A stretch of DNA of 64,000 nucleotides. It comes from Diphasiastrum complanatum. Its lineage: Eukaryota; Streptophyta; Lycopodiopsida; Lycopodiales; Lycopodiaceae. Below, in pieces: positions 1-9,424 of this stretch. The first letter of the stretch is position 1. Every line of letters starts with the position of its first letter. Under the pieces are notes generated by a model. It was given only the letters and a program-made list of their open reading frames with translations, was not told the origin of the DNA and searched no databases. The translations under genes and the position numbers were made by a program. The DNA is taken from positions 11,593,828-11,657,827 of the forward strand of contig CM055097.1 in the NCBI GenBank assembly GCA_029204225.1. Reading direction: 5' to 3'.

Positions 1-9
1 GCTACCAAT

Positions 10-2491
10 TTGTGTCTAGATTTTAAGTCTGTAACTCATCTTCTCAGATATGTATGTGAAGGAAATAGCGGATTACTTGGATATTGTCAAAGGTTGCGAG
101 ATATTGGAATGCATAGCATATCTTGTCTGAATCAACAATTACAGTTTGCTAATCAACAATTGCAACATGCAAAATCAACAATTGCTTCATTATGTGCAAC
201 ACACTAGTGCTGAAAACAATGCACTCAAGAATGCTATGTCAAAGTTGAATGCTACTGTCACTACTCTTCGAGGATCAAACCAAGAAATGTTAGAATCCAT
301 GAAAAAGTTGCGATTCGAGAGTTTAAATTCTTTTGTTGATCTAAAAGTTATCAATAAGGCAATGATGAAGAGAAAAATAAAGAGAGTACCGATGAAGAAT
401 ATTGATGACCTATCTACACATAGCGGCAATAAAAAAAAAGAATACGAGCATTCAAGTATGTTGTCATCTAAATTGTTTATTTGATTTGTATATGTCATTT
501 AAGTTTGATTTGCACTTGATAACATGGATTATTTATTTATATATAATAATTTGAGTTTCATATGTTTGTTGTAGATCATGTTTCGTGGCAAAGAACTATT
601 TAACAGATCGTTCATGCATTGGATCATCTTTAAGTCATGTTTTCCCAAGAAAGTCAGCAAAGGAAATGATAAAAAATGCTTGGTTTGAAAAAATGAAAAA
701 TGAAATTGTAGAGACTGTTTTGATTAAGGTTCAATCATACTTGGATGCGAATGTGATACACGGTGCATGTGATGTATCTGGAATTAGCAGAAATGCTTAT
801 TCTACTTTTTTTAGAATAGTTAAAGAAGCTTTTTCCCAAGTGATGGTGAAGAAAATCAATCTTCCGCGTCCATATCGGGTAAGATTAGCTAGAAATTTTT
901 ATAATGACGGAATGTTCAAAGTAGTTGGCCAACCACTTCATATAACTAGATTATACAAATCAAAATATGGTGAGCTCAATTACAACGATTGCAATAATAT
1001 TTTCCTTGATATTGAAAATGTTCTAAAATACATTATTTGATTCTATAAACTAGACGAACATCAAGTAAATGGAAAGATCATTATTGTAATAAAATTGGAT
1101 GAATCTGAAATCAACAAGGGTCGGAAGTTGGAACGTGTGAGTGTCACCTTGATGAACAAAATTTCAGATACAGATGATTGAACGTTTAGTGTTCAATCGG
1201 AAAATCACATATGGTGGTTGGCGGCATTTCAGGTATACATTCCAATTTTCATTTAGAATATCTATATTAACAATTCATACCTTGCCAGTTTTTATTGACA
1301 TGTGATGCATTACTTGTTTCTCTACAGGTCTTGAAAGAGGACCATAAAATACTATCATGGATATTTTCAAAAACAAACTATGGCGAGATTATAAAGAGAC
1401 ATTTGGAGGGTGAGAAATCTACAATCGAAAACCATGGAAGTTTTCAAATTCAATGGAACCTTGCAGGGGATTTGAAAACATTAAAATGTATGTATAATGT
1501 CTCTCATGGGGCAACATCAAAGCATCCATGTCTTTATTGCATGAAGGATTGCTACAATATGAATTTGGGACGATCAACAAACATTGGCCCAACACGAGAA
1601 GCTGAAGATCCAAATATGAAAAGTGTCTTGCCAATTCCATTAAAATATGTTCACTATGCACATTGCATGCAGAGATTCGTATTATTGAAAAACTAATTTA
1701 CCTGCATATTCTACTAGCATGGAATCATAAACCAGAGTCAGTGGCTAAAGCAGCAATTAGGAGGCTGGAAATAGTTTTGTCAAATGCAGGACTACATAAA
1801 GGGAATGTCACAATTGAAAAAAGTGACAGACTCTCAGGGAAAAAAGAAAACGTTCCTAATAAGCCATCAATTGGAGGTGCTAAAGCAAGAAGATTTTTAT
1901 CCAATCACAAATGCAAAGAATCAAGTGTCAGATACAAAATTTGGAGAGAAATTGTTCAAGCCACACGAACATTGGAAGGAAGTAATTGAGTGGAAAAGGG
2001 ACAAGTGTGGACCAACTTAGACAAACTCATGGGTGTTATTATGAAAGAAAACCTATCATCAGAAGATATGAGGACTTTGCAAAATCATTGCACCACATTT
2101 GTAAAATCTGTATATGATTGTTGGGGAAAAGACAACGTTACTCATAACATGGTGCTAATCTATATCATTACTGGTACTTTTTTCATTCAGGCTTAAATTT
2201 TTTTTCTATTGATGTAACTAATCAAAACTATTGTTTGCAGCACATCCTTCTTCATTATACAACTTATTTTGTATCTGGTCATCACAAGGCATGGAAAAAT
2301 CTCATTGGCAAGCAAGGGGAGCATTTCATAGAGCAATAAATCATGGAGGACACAATTCAAGAAATAAATATATAGTTCTTTTTCAGCTGTTTTACAGAAG
2401 AGCACAATTTAGATATCAAGCTAAAGACTCGCCAAGTATTACGATATTTCGAAAGGCATTCAAATTCATTACAAAAGAGAGATCCTTGTAA
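10..2491 (+). pseudogene. Broken, intron-containing transposon-like protein gene (family not named)
   Basis: I do not recognise the family with certainty. A Gln/Asn-rich, probably coiled-coil start (10-484) is followed by a long exon in one frame from about 575 to 1232. A clean GT-AG intron (1233-1327, phase 0) leads to a segment with W-x-LAGDLK, then KHPCLYC (a CxxC pair) near 1525-1545. The reading continues with PSIGGAKARRFL near 1865-1900. A second phase-1 intron (2174-2240) joins to SSQGMEKSHWQA near 2280. This layout resembles the uncharacterised transposon-borne proteins of eukaryotes (KDZ/Zisupton-like context is possible, not shown). In-frame TGA stops at 1038, 1176 and 1987 and a frameshift near 1655 make this copy non-functional. 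All three stops could be TGG-to-TGA changes. The 5' end may lie outside the window. Confidence 0.5.
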
Positions 2492-2520
2492 TATATCAAA
2501 AATCTATTACAAAAAATTAT

Positions 2521-4044
2521 TTAATTATCATCATCATCCTCTTCAAGATTCAACAGATGGTTGTCATGAAGGAATAATCTCCTTTCATATGGATCCAAAA
2601 ATTCTAGATTTTTCCTCTTGCTCATATCAATGTAACCCGAATAAAAGGCCATTGCAAATGATCTTTTGGTAGTCTCATTGGGAGTATAACCCAATATCTT
2701 AATAGCCAAATCTCTCTTCACAAAAAGTATTTTATATGTTCCTCTTGCGTACTTATGGCCTCCTAAACAAATTGATAATGATTTGATGGCCATAATGATA
2801 GTGGTTGCATATGGATTATAAGATGAATGATATATACAAATCTCATTATTTTGAAAGTTTTTCAAATAATGAGATAGAGAAACATCTTTTCTCCCAGCTG
2901 ATACACCTCGAACGCCTCCATGTCTCATACCAAAGGCATCTATTTCAATAGCATCTTGTAAACGAGAAAAGAAAATAAATTTAGAATGATACAACACTGC
3001 AAACTCAATAAGAAAACTGAACAATATCAATACCAATAAGAAATAAGAATACTGAACAATATCAATACCAATATTATATCTACTTACCAGATCATAATCA
3101 TCGTAATCAATGACGTTTGCTCTGCTGATGTCATGTCCTCCAATGGCCTCTACATTTTCGGAGGGGATATATCTAGCCCTAGGGGGATATCTTTTTTGAA
3201 ATTCCTCCTCTGTAGGCAAAGTCTTTTCATAGGCTTTAGATTTTTCAATCATGACCTCCAAGGCTGTCAGATTTCAAATTGCCATATTTATCATAATCTA
3301 TCTCACTTTTAAGGTCATCATATGAGTAATCAACACTGTTAGAAAATTCTGATAAATTTTGAGCAAAAATTGAGAGGATTTCATCCTCTCTCAGATTCAA
3401 TACATCTTCTATATCATTAATTGAAATATAACATTCATTATTTATAAAATATAAAGGAACATCGAGTAGAGTTAAGATGGAAGACAATCAGAGAGGAATA
3501 TAGAACGAGGGAGAGTTTTTTGATAATCTGAAGCCATAGAAGCTTCAACTTCAACCCCTATATCAGTATCTGCATCATTTACATCAACTGGAGCAAGTGC
3601 AGATGCTTCGATCAATGGAACAGTTGAAGATTCAACAGACTCATCATCTAGAATTTCAGCAGATATGTAGAACACAAAAGCCATTCCTTTGATTAGAAGG
3701 CAACATATTCTTTTGTGGATATCACAGTATATATTTCTTTTGAAATGGTCATGCAGGTTAGAGTACTTTCTATTGTGTTTATGCTTATAGAATGTTTGGA
3801 AATGTACAAGGTCCTGGAAATGAACGAAACAAAAATTATCTATATCCATGATAGGAGTACTAATAATCTGAGAAAAATTGTCAAGATAAGAAATTAAATT
3901 ATAACGATTCTCATAAACTAGCTTATTGATATCGAAGGGAGCAAAAAAATAACTAGAAAAATACTCTAATTTGTCAGATGGAATGTCACTGGTATTAAAA
4001 AAATCCATAAGTTTGTCATCTGAGGCCATGGAGGAACTAGCCAT
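2521..4044 (-). CDS. Hypothetical protein locus in three overlapping reading segments
   Basis: Three minus-strand segments follow each other: 4044-3472 (190 aa, ATG start, MASSSMASDDKLMDFF), 3487-3245 (80 aa) and 3261-2521 (246 aa), with 16-17 base overlaps. They are probably one gene split by introns or frameshifts. The last segment has a GTAAGTAG donor-like site at about 3087 followed by an AT-rich stretch that translates as a hydrophobic run, so a retained intron is likely; the acceptor is not clear. After it come RHGGVRGVSAGRKD and an acidic C-terminus (NLEEDDDDN). No known domain is recognised. The ATG at 4044 lies 11 bases from a 69-bp unit (4055-4123) and the gene diverges from the histone-like gene at 5410. 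Confidence 0.4.
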
Positions 4045-4054
4045 ATTGAATCCG

Positions 4055-4123
4055 ATATCGGTTCAACGCGTCAGATAAATATCGGTAGAGGAATAAAGCA
4101 AAGTGTGCGCGCTGATCCGATAT
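4055..4123 (+). repeat. 69-bp unit 1 (forward)
   Basis: Left end ATATCGGTTCAACGCGTC, right end GCGCGCTGATCCGATAT. The outer 7 bases are a perfect inverted repeat; the inner arm bases are asymmetric, which gives the unit an orientation. It lies just upstream of the ATG at 4044. Confidence 0.75.
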
Positions 4124-4617
4124 GGTAAGTCTGAGAATGAAATTTTCCGAAAAAAAAACAAGAAGGCTAGAGAGTTCAGAATAAAAGCATACGGAATCGA
4201 AATATGGAAAGTGGTGCACATATTTATAGCCAATTCCTGTTGATCACAGCCGTAAATGTGTGAAATAACGAATTATGATTTACAGCCTATATTTATCCAC
4301 CAATCAGAATGAGACTAATTAGTACCTATGCCGAAATACATTAACTAGTCCAGTTTTAGATTCAACGATTCATCATTAGCCCTGCGTTGGAATACATTAA
4401 ATAGACAATCACTAGCCTCCTAGAATAATCATTAAAAAAATTATAAACAATTGATTAATGGATATCATTGAAAAACGTGAACGAGGAGAATTATTACAAT
4501 CTCTCGTCCTATTCAAGCACCGTAAAGACAAAAAATTTTCTTTTGAGATAATGTTCATTCAGAACATTTTCATAAGTCTTTCATTATGCTATCCAGTATG
4601 ATTTTTCTATGTATGGG

Positions 4618-4686
4618 ATATCGGATCAGCGCGCCTGGCAGACGATTTATTTGCTGCATTTGGACTGCATGCGTCGAATCGCTATT
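4618..4686 (-). repeat. 69-bp unit 2 (reverse)
   Basis: Left end ATATCGGATCAGCGCGC, right end GCATGCGTCGAATCGCTAT. The two arm types are swapped relative to unit 1, so the unit is inverted. The centre is unrelated to that of the other units. Confidence 0.75.
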
Positions 4687-4827
4687 CTAGGACCAAAATA
4701 TTATCAAATTTTTTGAAACTATCGGACCCTATATGCATGATCAAAGCTTGATTCGGAAGACTCTTCATATTGGCCAAAGTTATGCAAAATCTATCGAATC
4801 CAGTTCTGATCATTCATATTGCGCCCA

Positions 4828-4896
4828 ATATCGGATGAGTGCGCAAGAATACATACTATGGTTGTCAAATATTTTATATGCGCGTTGATTAGCTAT
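4828..4896 (-). repeat. 69-bp unit 3 (reverse, diverged)
   Basis: Left end ATATCGGATGAGTGCGC, right end GCGCGTTGATTAGCTAT. Length and arm positions match the other units; orientation is less certain. Confidence 0.65.
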
Positions 4897-5237
4897 CGAG
4901 TGAAAATCTGGCCTTTGGAATTCTCCAAAATTATAATAATTGGATATAAAAAAGGTCTTATATTTAAAGCTTAACGTTGTCAATTTCAGCATTAAATGGT
5001 AGAAGTGTGTCTAATTGTAGATGTAACCATACTTTATTTGAAATTAGTTCTGGTTAATTTGATATGGACTAATCATTTTGATGAGTGATGAATATTTAGA
5101 TTGATTTGATTGACAAGCCTCTGAGTAATCATCATTGTAATACGAGCCACCACATTTGCAATCATTTCTGATTTTCTCTATATATACTGATCGACGATGC
5201 TGAAATGCTTTTGCTTATAGTTATTTGTATCCATGCG

Positions 5238-5306
5238 ATATTGATTCAGCGCGCTCGAAAACAACTTCCTTCAATCCATTCTTAGTCGCTCGCGCCCATT
5301 CACTAC
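5238..5306 (-). repeat. 69-bp unit 4 (most diverged)
   Basis: Left end ATATTGATTCAGCGCGC is clear. The right end CGCGCCCATTCACTAC keeps the arm pattern only loosely, but at exactly the expected distance. Confidence 0.5.
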
Positions 5307-5331
5307 CAGCTAACGGAATTATTTAGCTCAG

Positions 5332-5400
5332 GTATCGCTTCGACGCGTCCGACCTGAGGTCTGATCATGAAATCAACATTATCGCGCGCTGATCCGCTAC
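5332..5400 (+). repeat. 69-bp unit 5 (forward)
   Basis: Left end GTATCGCTTCGACGCGTC, right end GCGCGCTGATCCGCTAC. It ends 9 bases before the first codon of the histone H3-like reading frame at 5410. Confidence 0.7.
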
Positions 5401-5409
5401 TACACAGTA

Positions 5410-6470
5410 GTGGCACGGACCAAACAGACAATACGAGGGCATTCAGGTGGAATACCAATTTCAGGTGCGGGTCAGGAAAATCCACAACCACCACCTTGTC
5501 CACCACCACCTCCTCCTAGGCCAAGGGGCAGAAGAAGAGACCCACCCTGGCTCAAGGATATTCAGAAGCTTCAAAAGACAAATAATCTTTTGATTCCAAA
5601 ATCTCACACAGAGGTCCATCAGACAGGTGACAAGAAGTCTATCTGCAGATGTGAGATGGACGGTAACGACAATTGAGGCGCTGCACACAGCATATGAGAA
5701 TTTCCAGGTGAAATTTTTTTTCTGATATTGTTGTTGCAGCTGTCGATGCCAAGAGAGTGACCATCATGCCCAAGGATCTCCACATTGTGTTCAGACTTCG
5801 AGACACATATGACAAGTTTGCTGAATACTTTAGACTTGCTCCCTCCTCTCCCCCAAAACAAGATTCAGAGAGGAGAAAACAAAAGCAATCTCAACCAACC
5901 CGGCTTGTTATTTGTATACAGAGCGGGAGTGTTTCAAAGAAAAGGAGGTCTCTCGACCCTCCATCTAAAGCGAGGGATTTTTCCAAGCCATCTCCTCTGA
6001 ATACTATTCTTTCTTCTAGGCATTCTCCTCCTAATTCTCTTCTTAAGTCTCCTTCTTCTCCTTCCACTCCATCTTTAACTTCTCCTGCTAAATCTTCCTC
6101 TCCTAACCAATCTCCACCTCCTAAATCTCCTCCTCCTCCTAAACCCGTAAATATTAGTTCCCCTCCTCCTATTGCTGGAAGCGATTTAGATGATTTTGTT
6201 AGTGCAAAGGCAGAATCAATTTTGAATGACAATTCTTTATGTGGTTTATCAGCGTTACTTCCGTCACCCTCTGCACTTGCCTTTGTAAATAGTTCTCAAT
6301 ATGTACAGTATGATCAATTGTTAAATACGTATCTTAAAGGTTTAGGTCCTCGATACAGTTTTAGGATGCCGAAGACCAATGCTGGTCTCCCCCTTTCTAG
6401 TTTAGATACTGGTGAATTAGAAAGTAGGGATAAAATTCTAGGGGACAATGTAGGATGTGGGGCAGTTTAG
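5410..6470 (+). pseudogene. Divergent histone H3 (CENH3-like) with long Pro/Ser-rich C-terminal extension
   Basis: The frame opens with ARTKQT, the invariant H3 tail start, then GHSGG and a proline run. The histone fold follows: QKLQK and LLIP (5560-5600), QRSIRQV with ADVRWT and EALHTAYENF (5605-5710), FFSDIVVAAVDAKRV, and the H3 signature AKRVTIMPKD (about 5745-5775). LLIP, RWT and FSD match plant CENH3 more than canonical H3, but the loop-1 length is that of H3. Two one-base excesses, near 5602 and in a T8 run at 5714-5721, split the fold over three frames. The first codon is GTG, so either the ATG has mutated or an A|TG is made by splicing at the upstream CAGTAG. The frame then continues about 200 residues as a Ser/Pro-rich linker. 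It would package DNA if functional; here it is broken or mis-sequenced. Confidence 0.8.
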
Positions 6471-6926
6471 TACTGGATGGAGTTCTTCCAAACCCTATTG
6501 TTTATAGATGTTGCATTGTTTTCCCTTGCAACATTTGATTTCCCTGATTTCAAAAGTTTGCACGATGATATGCTCTAATACGTCAGACTGGAGACTCCAA
6601 TTCTCATGCTGCCATACATATCAAAGTAAGTGTCTATTTTTCATATTTTATTTTATTGAATTTTTCATATGAATTTTGATTTCACATTGATTCTCATAAA
6701 TTTTTTGTTTTTTGATTTCAGTGATCATTGGAGCTTATATGTGTTGTCTCTGTACGTCAATGATGAGGGTGTGTGTATTCCAGTTTATTTGAAGATGAAC
6801 TCTATTACACACACACACAAAAATTGCCAGGACCCATACACAGAAAATACTAGAACTCTTTCTGGTACCAAATGCAAAAGCATACTCAAAGTTGAAAATG
6901 GTTGATGCATAGGTAGAAATTTTTCA

Positions 6927-6995
6927 ATATCGGTTCGACGCGCCCTTTTAGTTATTGTTTGGTTTATTTTTCCAACGTGTGTGCTGATCCGATAT
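6927..6995 (+). repeat. 69-bp unit 6 (forward), in protease intron
   Basis: Left end ATATCGGTTCGACGCGCC, right end GTGCTGATCCGATAT. It lies between the exons carrying the catalytic His and Cys. Confidence 0.75.
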
Positions 6996-7012
6996 TCAAT
7001 CAAAAAATTTTG

Positions 7013-7081
7013 ATATTGGTTCGACCCGCGCTTGTTTCCATTGTAGATTTTATTCTTACATCCTACACGTTGATCCGATAT
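7013..7081 (+). repeat. 69-bp unit 7 (forward), in protease intron
   Basis: Left end ATATTGGTTCGACCCGCG, right end CACGTTGATCCGATAT. It starts 17 bases after unit 6 ends and has the same length and orientation. Confidence 0.7.
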
Positions 7082-7663
7082 CTCATAATGTTCAAATTTG
7101 GATTCTGCAGTCCTCCCAGCAGGTTGATTTTGTCAGTTGTGGTTGGTATATCGTATGCAATGCCACACTTTTTTTAATTGGCTTGCATTACAAGATGGAC
7201 TTCCAAATCTGGAAGAGGTAATTTTCAATTAATTACTTTTAATTGTGTTTTTGTTTTTTTCATATACAAACTCCTGCTTACTGATCTTTGATTAATTACA
7301 TTTAACTGTGTTTATGTTTTTTTTTTTCAGTTCAAATGCCCAAAGGTCTCCCCAATGGAGATAATGCACTTCAGGTAGGAGACCATAAAGCTTGTGATTG
7401 AAAATTCATATCCAGTTGTAGTGGCCGAGTGTTCTCCACCCAAGCTACTTCCCACTGGAGAAATGGATTTATGGATTATAGATAGTTGATTCTGTTTAAA
7501 TATTCGTCTCACTTGATGTGGATGAGACATATGTACTGAAAATTTTAATAGAAATATACTTATAGTTTTTTATACGGTTGTTCTTACTTGTTATTTTTCC
7601 TCTTATCAATTCAAGTTATGACTCATTCATCTTCAATTTCTACTGTTTTTTTGACATGTTTGT

Positions 7664-7877
7664 TTTTCATTGCCTTGGTCTGCCTTGTCTTTACCATGGT
7701 CTTTTTTGGATAAGTTCAGAATGATGATCTGATTGAACCTTTGCAACAACCAATCCAAACATGCGACATTAGTTCACTTAGAATTGTTGTAGCAAAGCTT
7801 CGATCAGATCATCATCTGAACATATCCAAATATGCCAAGACAAGGACAATACACACCAAGGCAATGAAGACCAAAAA
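7664..7877. repeat. Long imperfect inverted repeat
   Basis: The left arm (about 7664-7749, from TTTTTCATTGCCTTGG to GATGATCTGATTGAAC and TTTGCAACAA) is matched in reverse complement by about 7785-7877 (TTGTTGTAGCAAAGC, then GATCAGATCATC, ending CAATGAAGACCAAAAA). The arms are roughly 90 bp with a 35-bp spacer and small gaps. It could form a large hairpin or record a local inverted duplication just downstream of the protease gene. Confidence 0.6.
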
Positions 7878-7935
7878 TACAACCGATATATACGAGACTT
7901 CAACAAGGGCAAGCGTCGATTGTAGTGATCACTGG

Positions 7936-8030
7936 AGTTCAAGTACTGAAGATCTCCCCAATGGACATAGTGCATTTCTAGCAGGAGACAATGAATCTTG
8001 CTATCGAAAACTCATATTATCCAGTTGAAT
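7936..8030 (+). pseudogene. Second, diverged copy of the protease C-terminal exon
   Basis: CTCCCCAATGGACATAGTGC and the following bases up to TATCCAGTTG copy 7344-7420 with scattered changes. In translation SPMDIVHF, a stop, then QETMNLAIENSYYP parallels SPMEIMHF, a stop, then ETIKLVIENSYP. Only the last exon is seen again, so this is a partial duplication, not a second protease. Confidence 0.55.
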
Positions 8031-8336
8031 TACATTGTGTTTTGCACCATGGAAATGGAGATCAAAGAGCCTCATAGAAAAAGTGGTTCATATATTTTCA
8101 AAAATGATGTATACAAAAAATTGTATTACATAATACAAAATTCCATAGTTCATAATCTATGGATCTTCAATTTCGATGGATGTTCCAATGTCTTTGCATT
8201 TTATATGCTCTTCCTGCCTTACTCTTACCTGCACAAGATAAATTGTTTTAGTTATATATTTTATGAGACTGATTCACTTAGAAATAGAAAAAAAGGAATA
8301 TTTTTATATGGCATAACGTTCCTTTACACCATTCAA
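8031..8336. other. AT-rich non-coding gap
   Basis: No gene, RNA or repeat recognised between the exon duplicate and the next minus-strand segment. Confidence 0.4.
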
Positions 8337-8594
8337 TCAAAATTGATAATACTGAGGTAGATCGAAGTGCAAAATGTCTAGTTCTGATCGAATGTGATTG
8401 AGACACCAATCTTCCTCGACCTCAACCATTGCAAGAATGTTGTCATTTCTTTTCACTGTTATCTGAAGTTGCTCTTGAGGGTTTATACCAAAATCTTGAT
8501 CAAGTGGCTTCCAAACATTTTTGCATTTAATCCATCTTCTGTAATACAGCATCAAAGTGAGCATTTGTTTTTCGATGTGATATCTAAATGTCAT
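8337..8594 (-). CDS. Hypothetical protein segment, likely 3' exon of the 8837-9424 gene
   Basis: An 85-residue minus-strand frame contains MVEVEEDWCLNHIRSELD, a hydrophobic/charged pattern of the kind seen in ubiquitin-like folds, but no family is assigned. The same strand between 8600 and 8720 can read ADIITELLDDGWD, so this may be the 3' part of a gene starting at 9424, split by introns. Function unknown. Confidence 0.3.
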   Translation of the reverse strand: MTFRYHIEKQMLTLMLYYRRWIKCKNVWKPLDQDFGINPQEQLQITVKRNDNILAMVEVEEDWCLNHIRSELDILHFDLPQYYQF

Positions 8595-8836
8595 GGATGA
8601 GTAACATACTCTGCACTCAACTTGCTGATTTTATTTTGTATCCCAACCATCATCCAACAACTCGGTGATTATATCAGCACTCAAGTCCTTACAAATAAAC
8701 ATTGTTTTCGTTCTCCGAACATTGCATTTGAAAAAAAATCAACAAAAATAGTAAAAGGTAGATACCAACTTAATCTATTATTCTTTGATCCAGTGCTACA
8801 TTTTAACATACCCTGAATATCAATATATAGCCTAGG

Positions 8837-9424
8837 TCAAAAACTTTCTGAAATTGCTGCATCAGGAGAAATCCATTCCTCACTCGAAAAATTTGGTAGA
8901 GGATATGGCTCTAATTTACCAACTAAACCATTTTTATCAGGAAAATAGGTGTGATCATAAAAAAAAACTCCTGACTCTAAAAGTGATTTTGGAGAACGAC
9001 CTTTATATTGTAAAATACCGATATTTGAATGTATGACATCAATTATTCCTGCAATATAATTTAAAGAAAATGCTAAATCTAAAGAAATTGAATATGAAAA
9101 CTTACAATTGCATTTCTTTCTATCATTTGGAATCAGATCATGAATGTTGAGATCATTGTGAAGATAAGCACGCTGAACTAAAACTTCCGTGATAGATTGA
9201 CCGGCATGTAATACTTTAAAATCCATTATCCTACCTTTCCAAGAGCTTCTATATATGTTATTCAATCTTTTTCTTTTTTGGAATGAGCCTTTTGTAGAGG
9301 GATGCATCAAGATCCATTGATATTTTCGATATATTCTTGGTATCCATTGATGTTCTGCATTTTTTTCATTGCAAATCTTGATTGCATCAATGGTTCCTCT
9401 TGGCCTCCGATTATGTGTAGTCAT
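8837..9424 (-). CDS. Hypothetical protein, lysine/arginine-rich N-terminus, probable 57-nt intron
   Basis: A 195-residue frame starts at the ATG at 9424 (MTTHNRRPRGTIDAIKICNE). The first half is basic (RKRLNNIYRSSWKGRIMDF) and contains HDLIPNDRKKCNC. Directly after this lies a consensus donor GTAAGTTTTC (9105) and an acceptor ATATTGCAG (9049), bounding 57 nt without stops; this is short for a plant intron and would keep the frame either way. The second part reads GIIDVIHSN, GVFFYDHTYFPDKNG and ends in an acidic/hydrophobic tail. I recognise no domain. The frame is intact, unlike the neighbouring genes. Confidence 0.45.
   Translation of the reverse strand: MTTHNRRPRGTIDAIKICNEKNAEHQWIPRIYRKYQWILMHPSTKGSFQKRKRLNNIYRSSWKGRIMDFKVLHAGQSITEVLVQRAYLHNDLNIHDLIPNDRKKCNCKFSYSISLDLAFSLNYIAGIIDVIHSNIGILQYKGRSPKSLLESGVFFYDHTYFPDKNGLVGKLEPYPLPNFSSEEWISPDAAISESF

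Larger units (their letters stand above)
4045..5409. promoter_or_regulatory. Divergent intergenic region with five 69-bp paired-motif units
   Basis: This 1.36-kb non-coding stretch separates the minus-strand locus starting at 4044 from the histone-like gene starting at about 5410. It holds five of the seven 69-bp units; the two outermost abut the two start codons, 11 and 9 bases away. A bidirectional regulatory role is inferred from position only. Confidence 0.4.
6471..7489 (+). pseudogene. C48 (Ulp1/SENP-type) cysteine protease domain, in frame with the H3-like gene
   Basis: The reading frame of the H3 extension continues through stops at 6468 (TAG) and 6576 (TAA) into YWMEFFQ and PILMLPYIS. 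A phase-2 GT-AG intron (6626-6721) joins to NDHWSLYVLS with the catalytic His (about 6726). VYLKMNSI stands where the catalytic Asp is usual, so that residue appears to be Asn. A further exon begins after the AG at 7110 with SSQQVDFVSCGWYIVCNA, carrying the oxyanion Gln and catalytic Cys (7138). An intron (7218-7330) leads to a last exon (7331-7489) with IMHF, a TAG at 7376, and ETIKLVIENSYP. C48 enzymes cleave SUMO-like modifiers and are often carried by plant DNA transposons. The internal intron (about 6913-7110) contains two 69-bp units. Confidence 0.7.

Noticed and set aside
190-498. Minus-strand hydrophobic frame of 102 aa
   Set aside because: Antisense shadow of the coiled-coil coding segment; no support.
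5891-6232. Minus-strand Gly/Glu-rich frame
   Set aside because: Complement of the Pro/Ser-rich linker on the plus strand.
6720-6905. Independent 78-residue gene MNFDFTLILINF
   Set aside because: Its first part is intron sequence; the real coding part starts at the AG at 6721 as the protease His exon.
4055-7081. 69-bp units as tRNA genes (7-bp outer stem, GGTTCGA B-box-like block)
   Set aside because: No anticodon arm, D arm or T arm can be placed, and the GGTTCGA block is at the 5' side, not in a T-arm position. Kept as unexplained units.
4055-7081. 69-bp units as hammerhead or other known self-cleaving ribozymes
   Set aside because: No CTGATGA...GAAA core is present.
2521-9424. Giant-virus insertion, because of the histone gene and unknown ORFs
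   Set aside because: Genes have spliceosomal-type introns, and no capsid, polymerase or packaging ATPase was seen.
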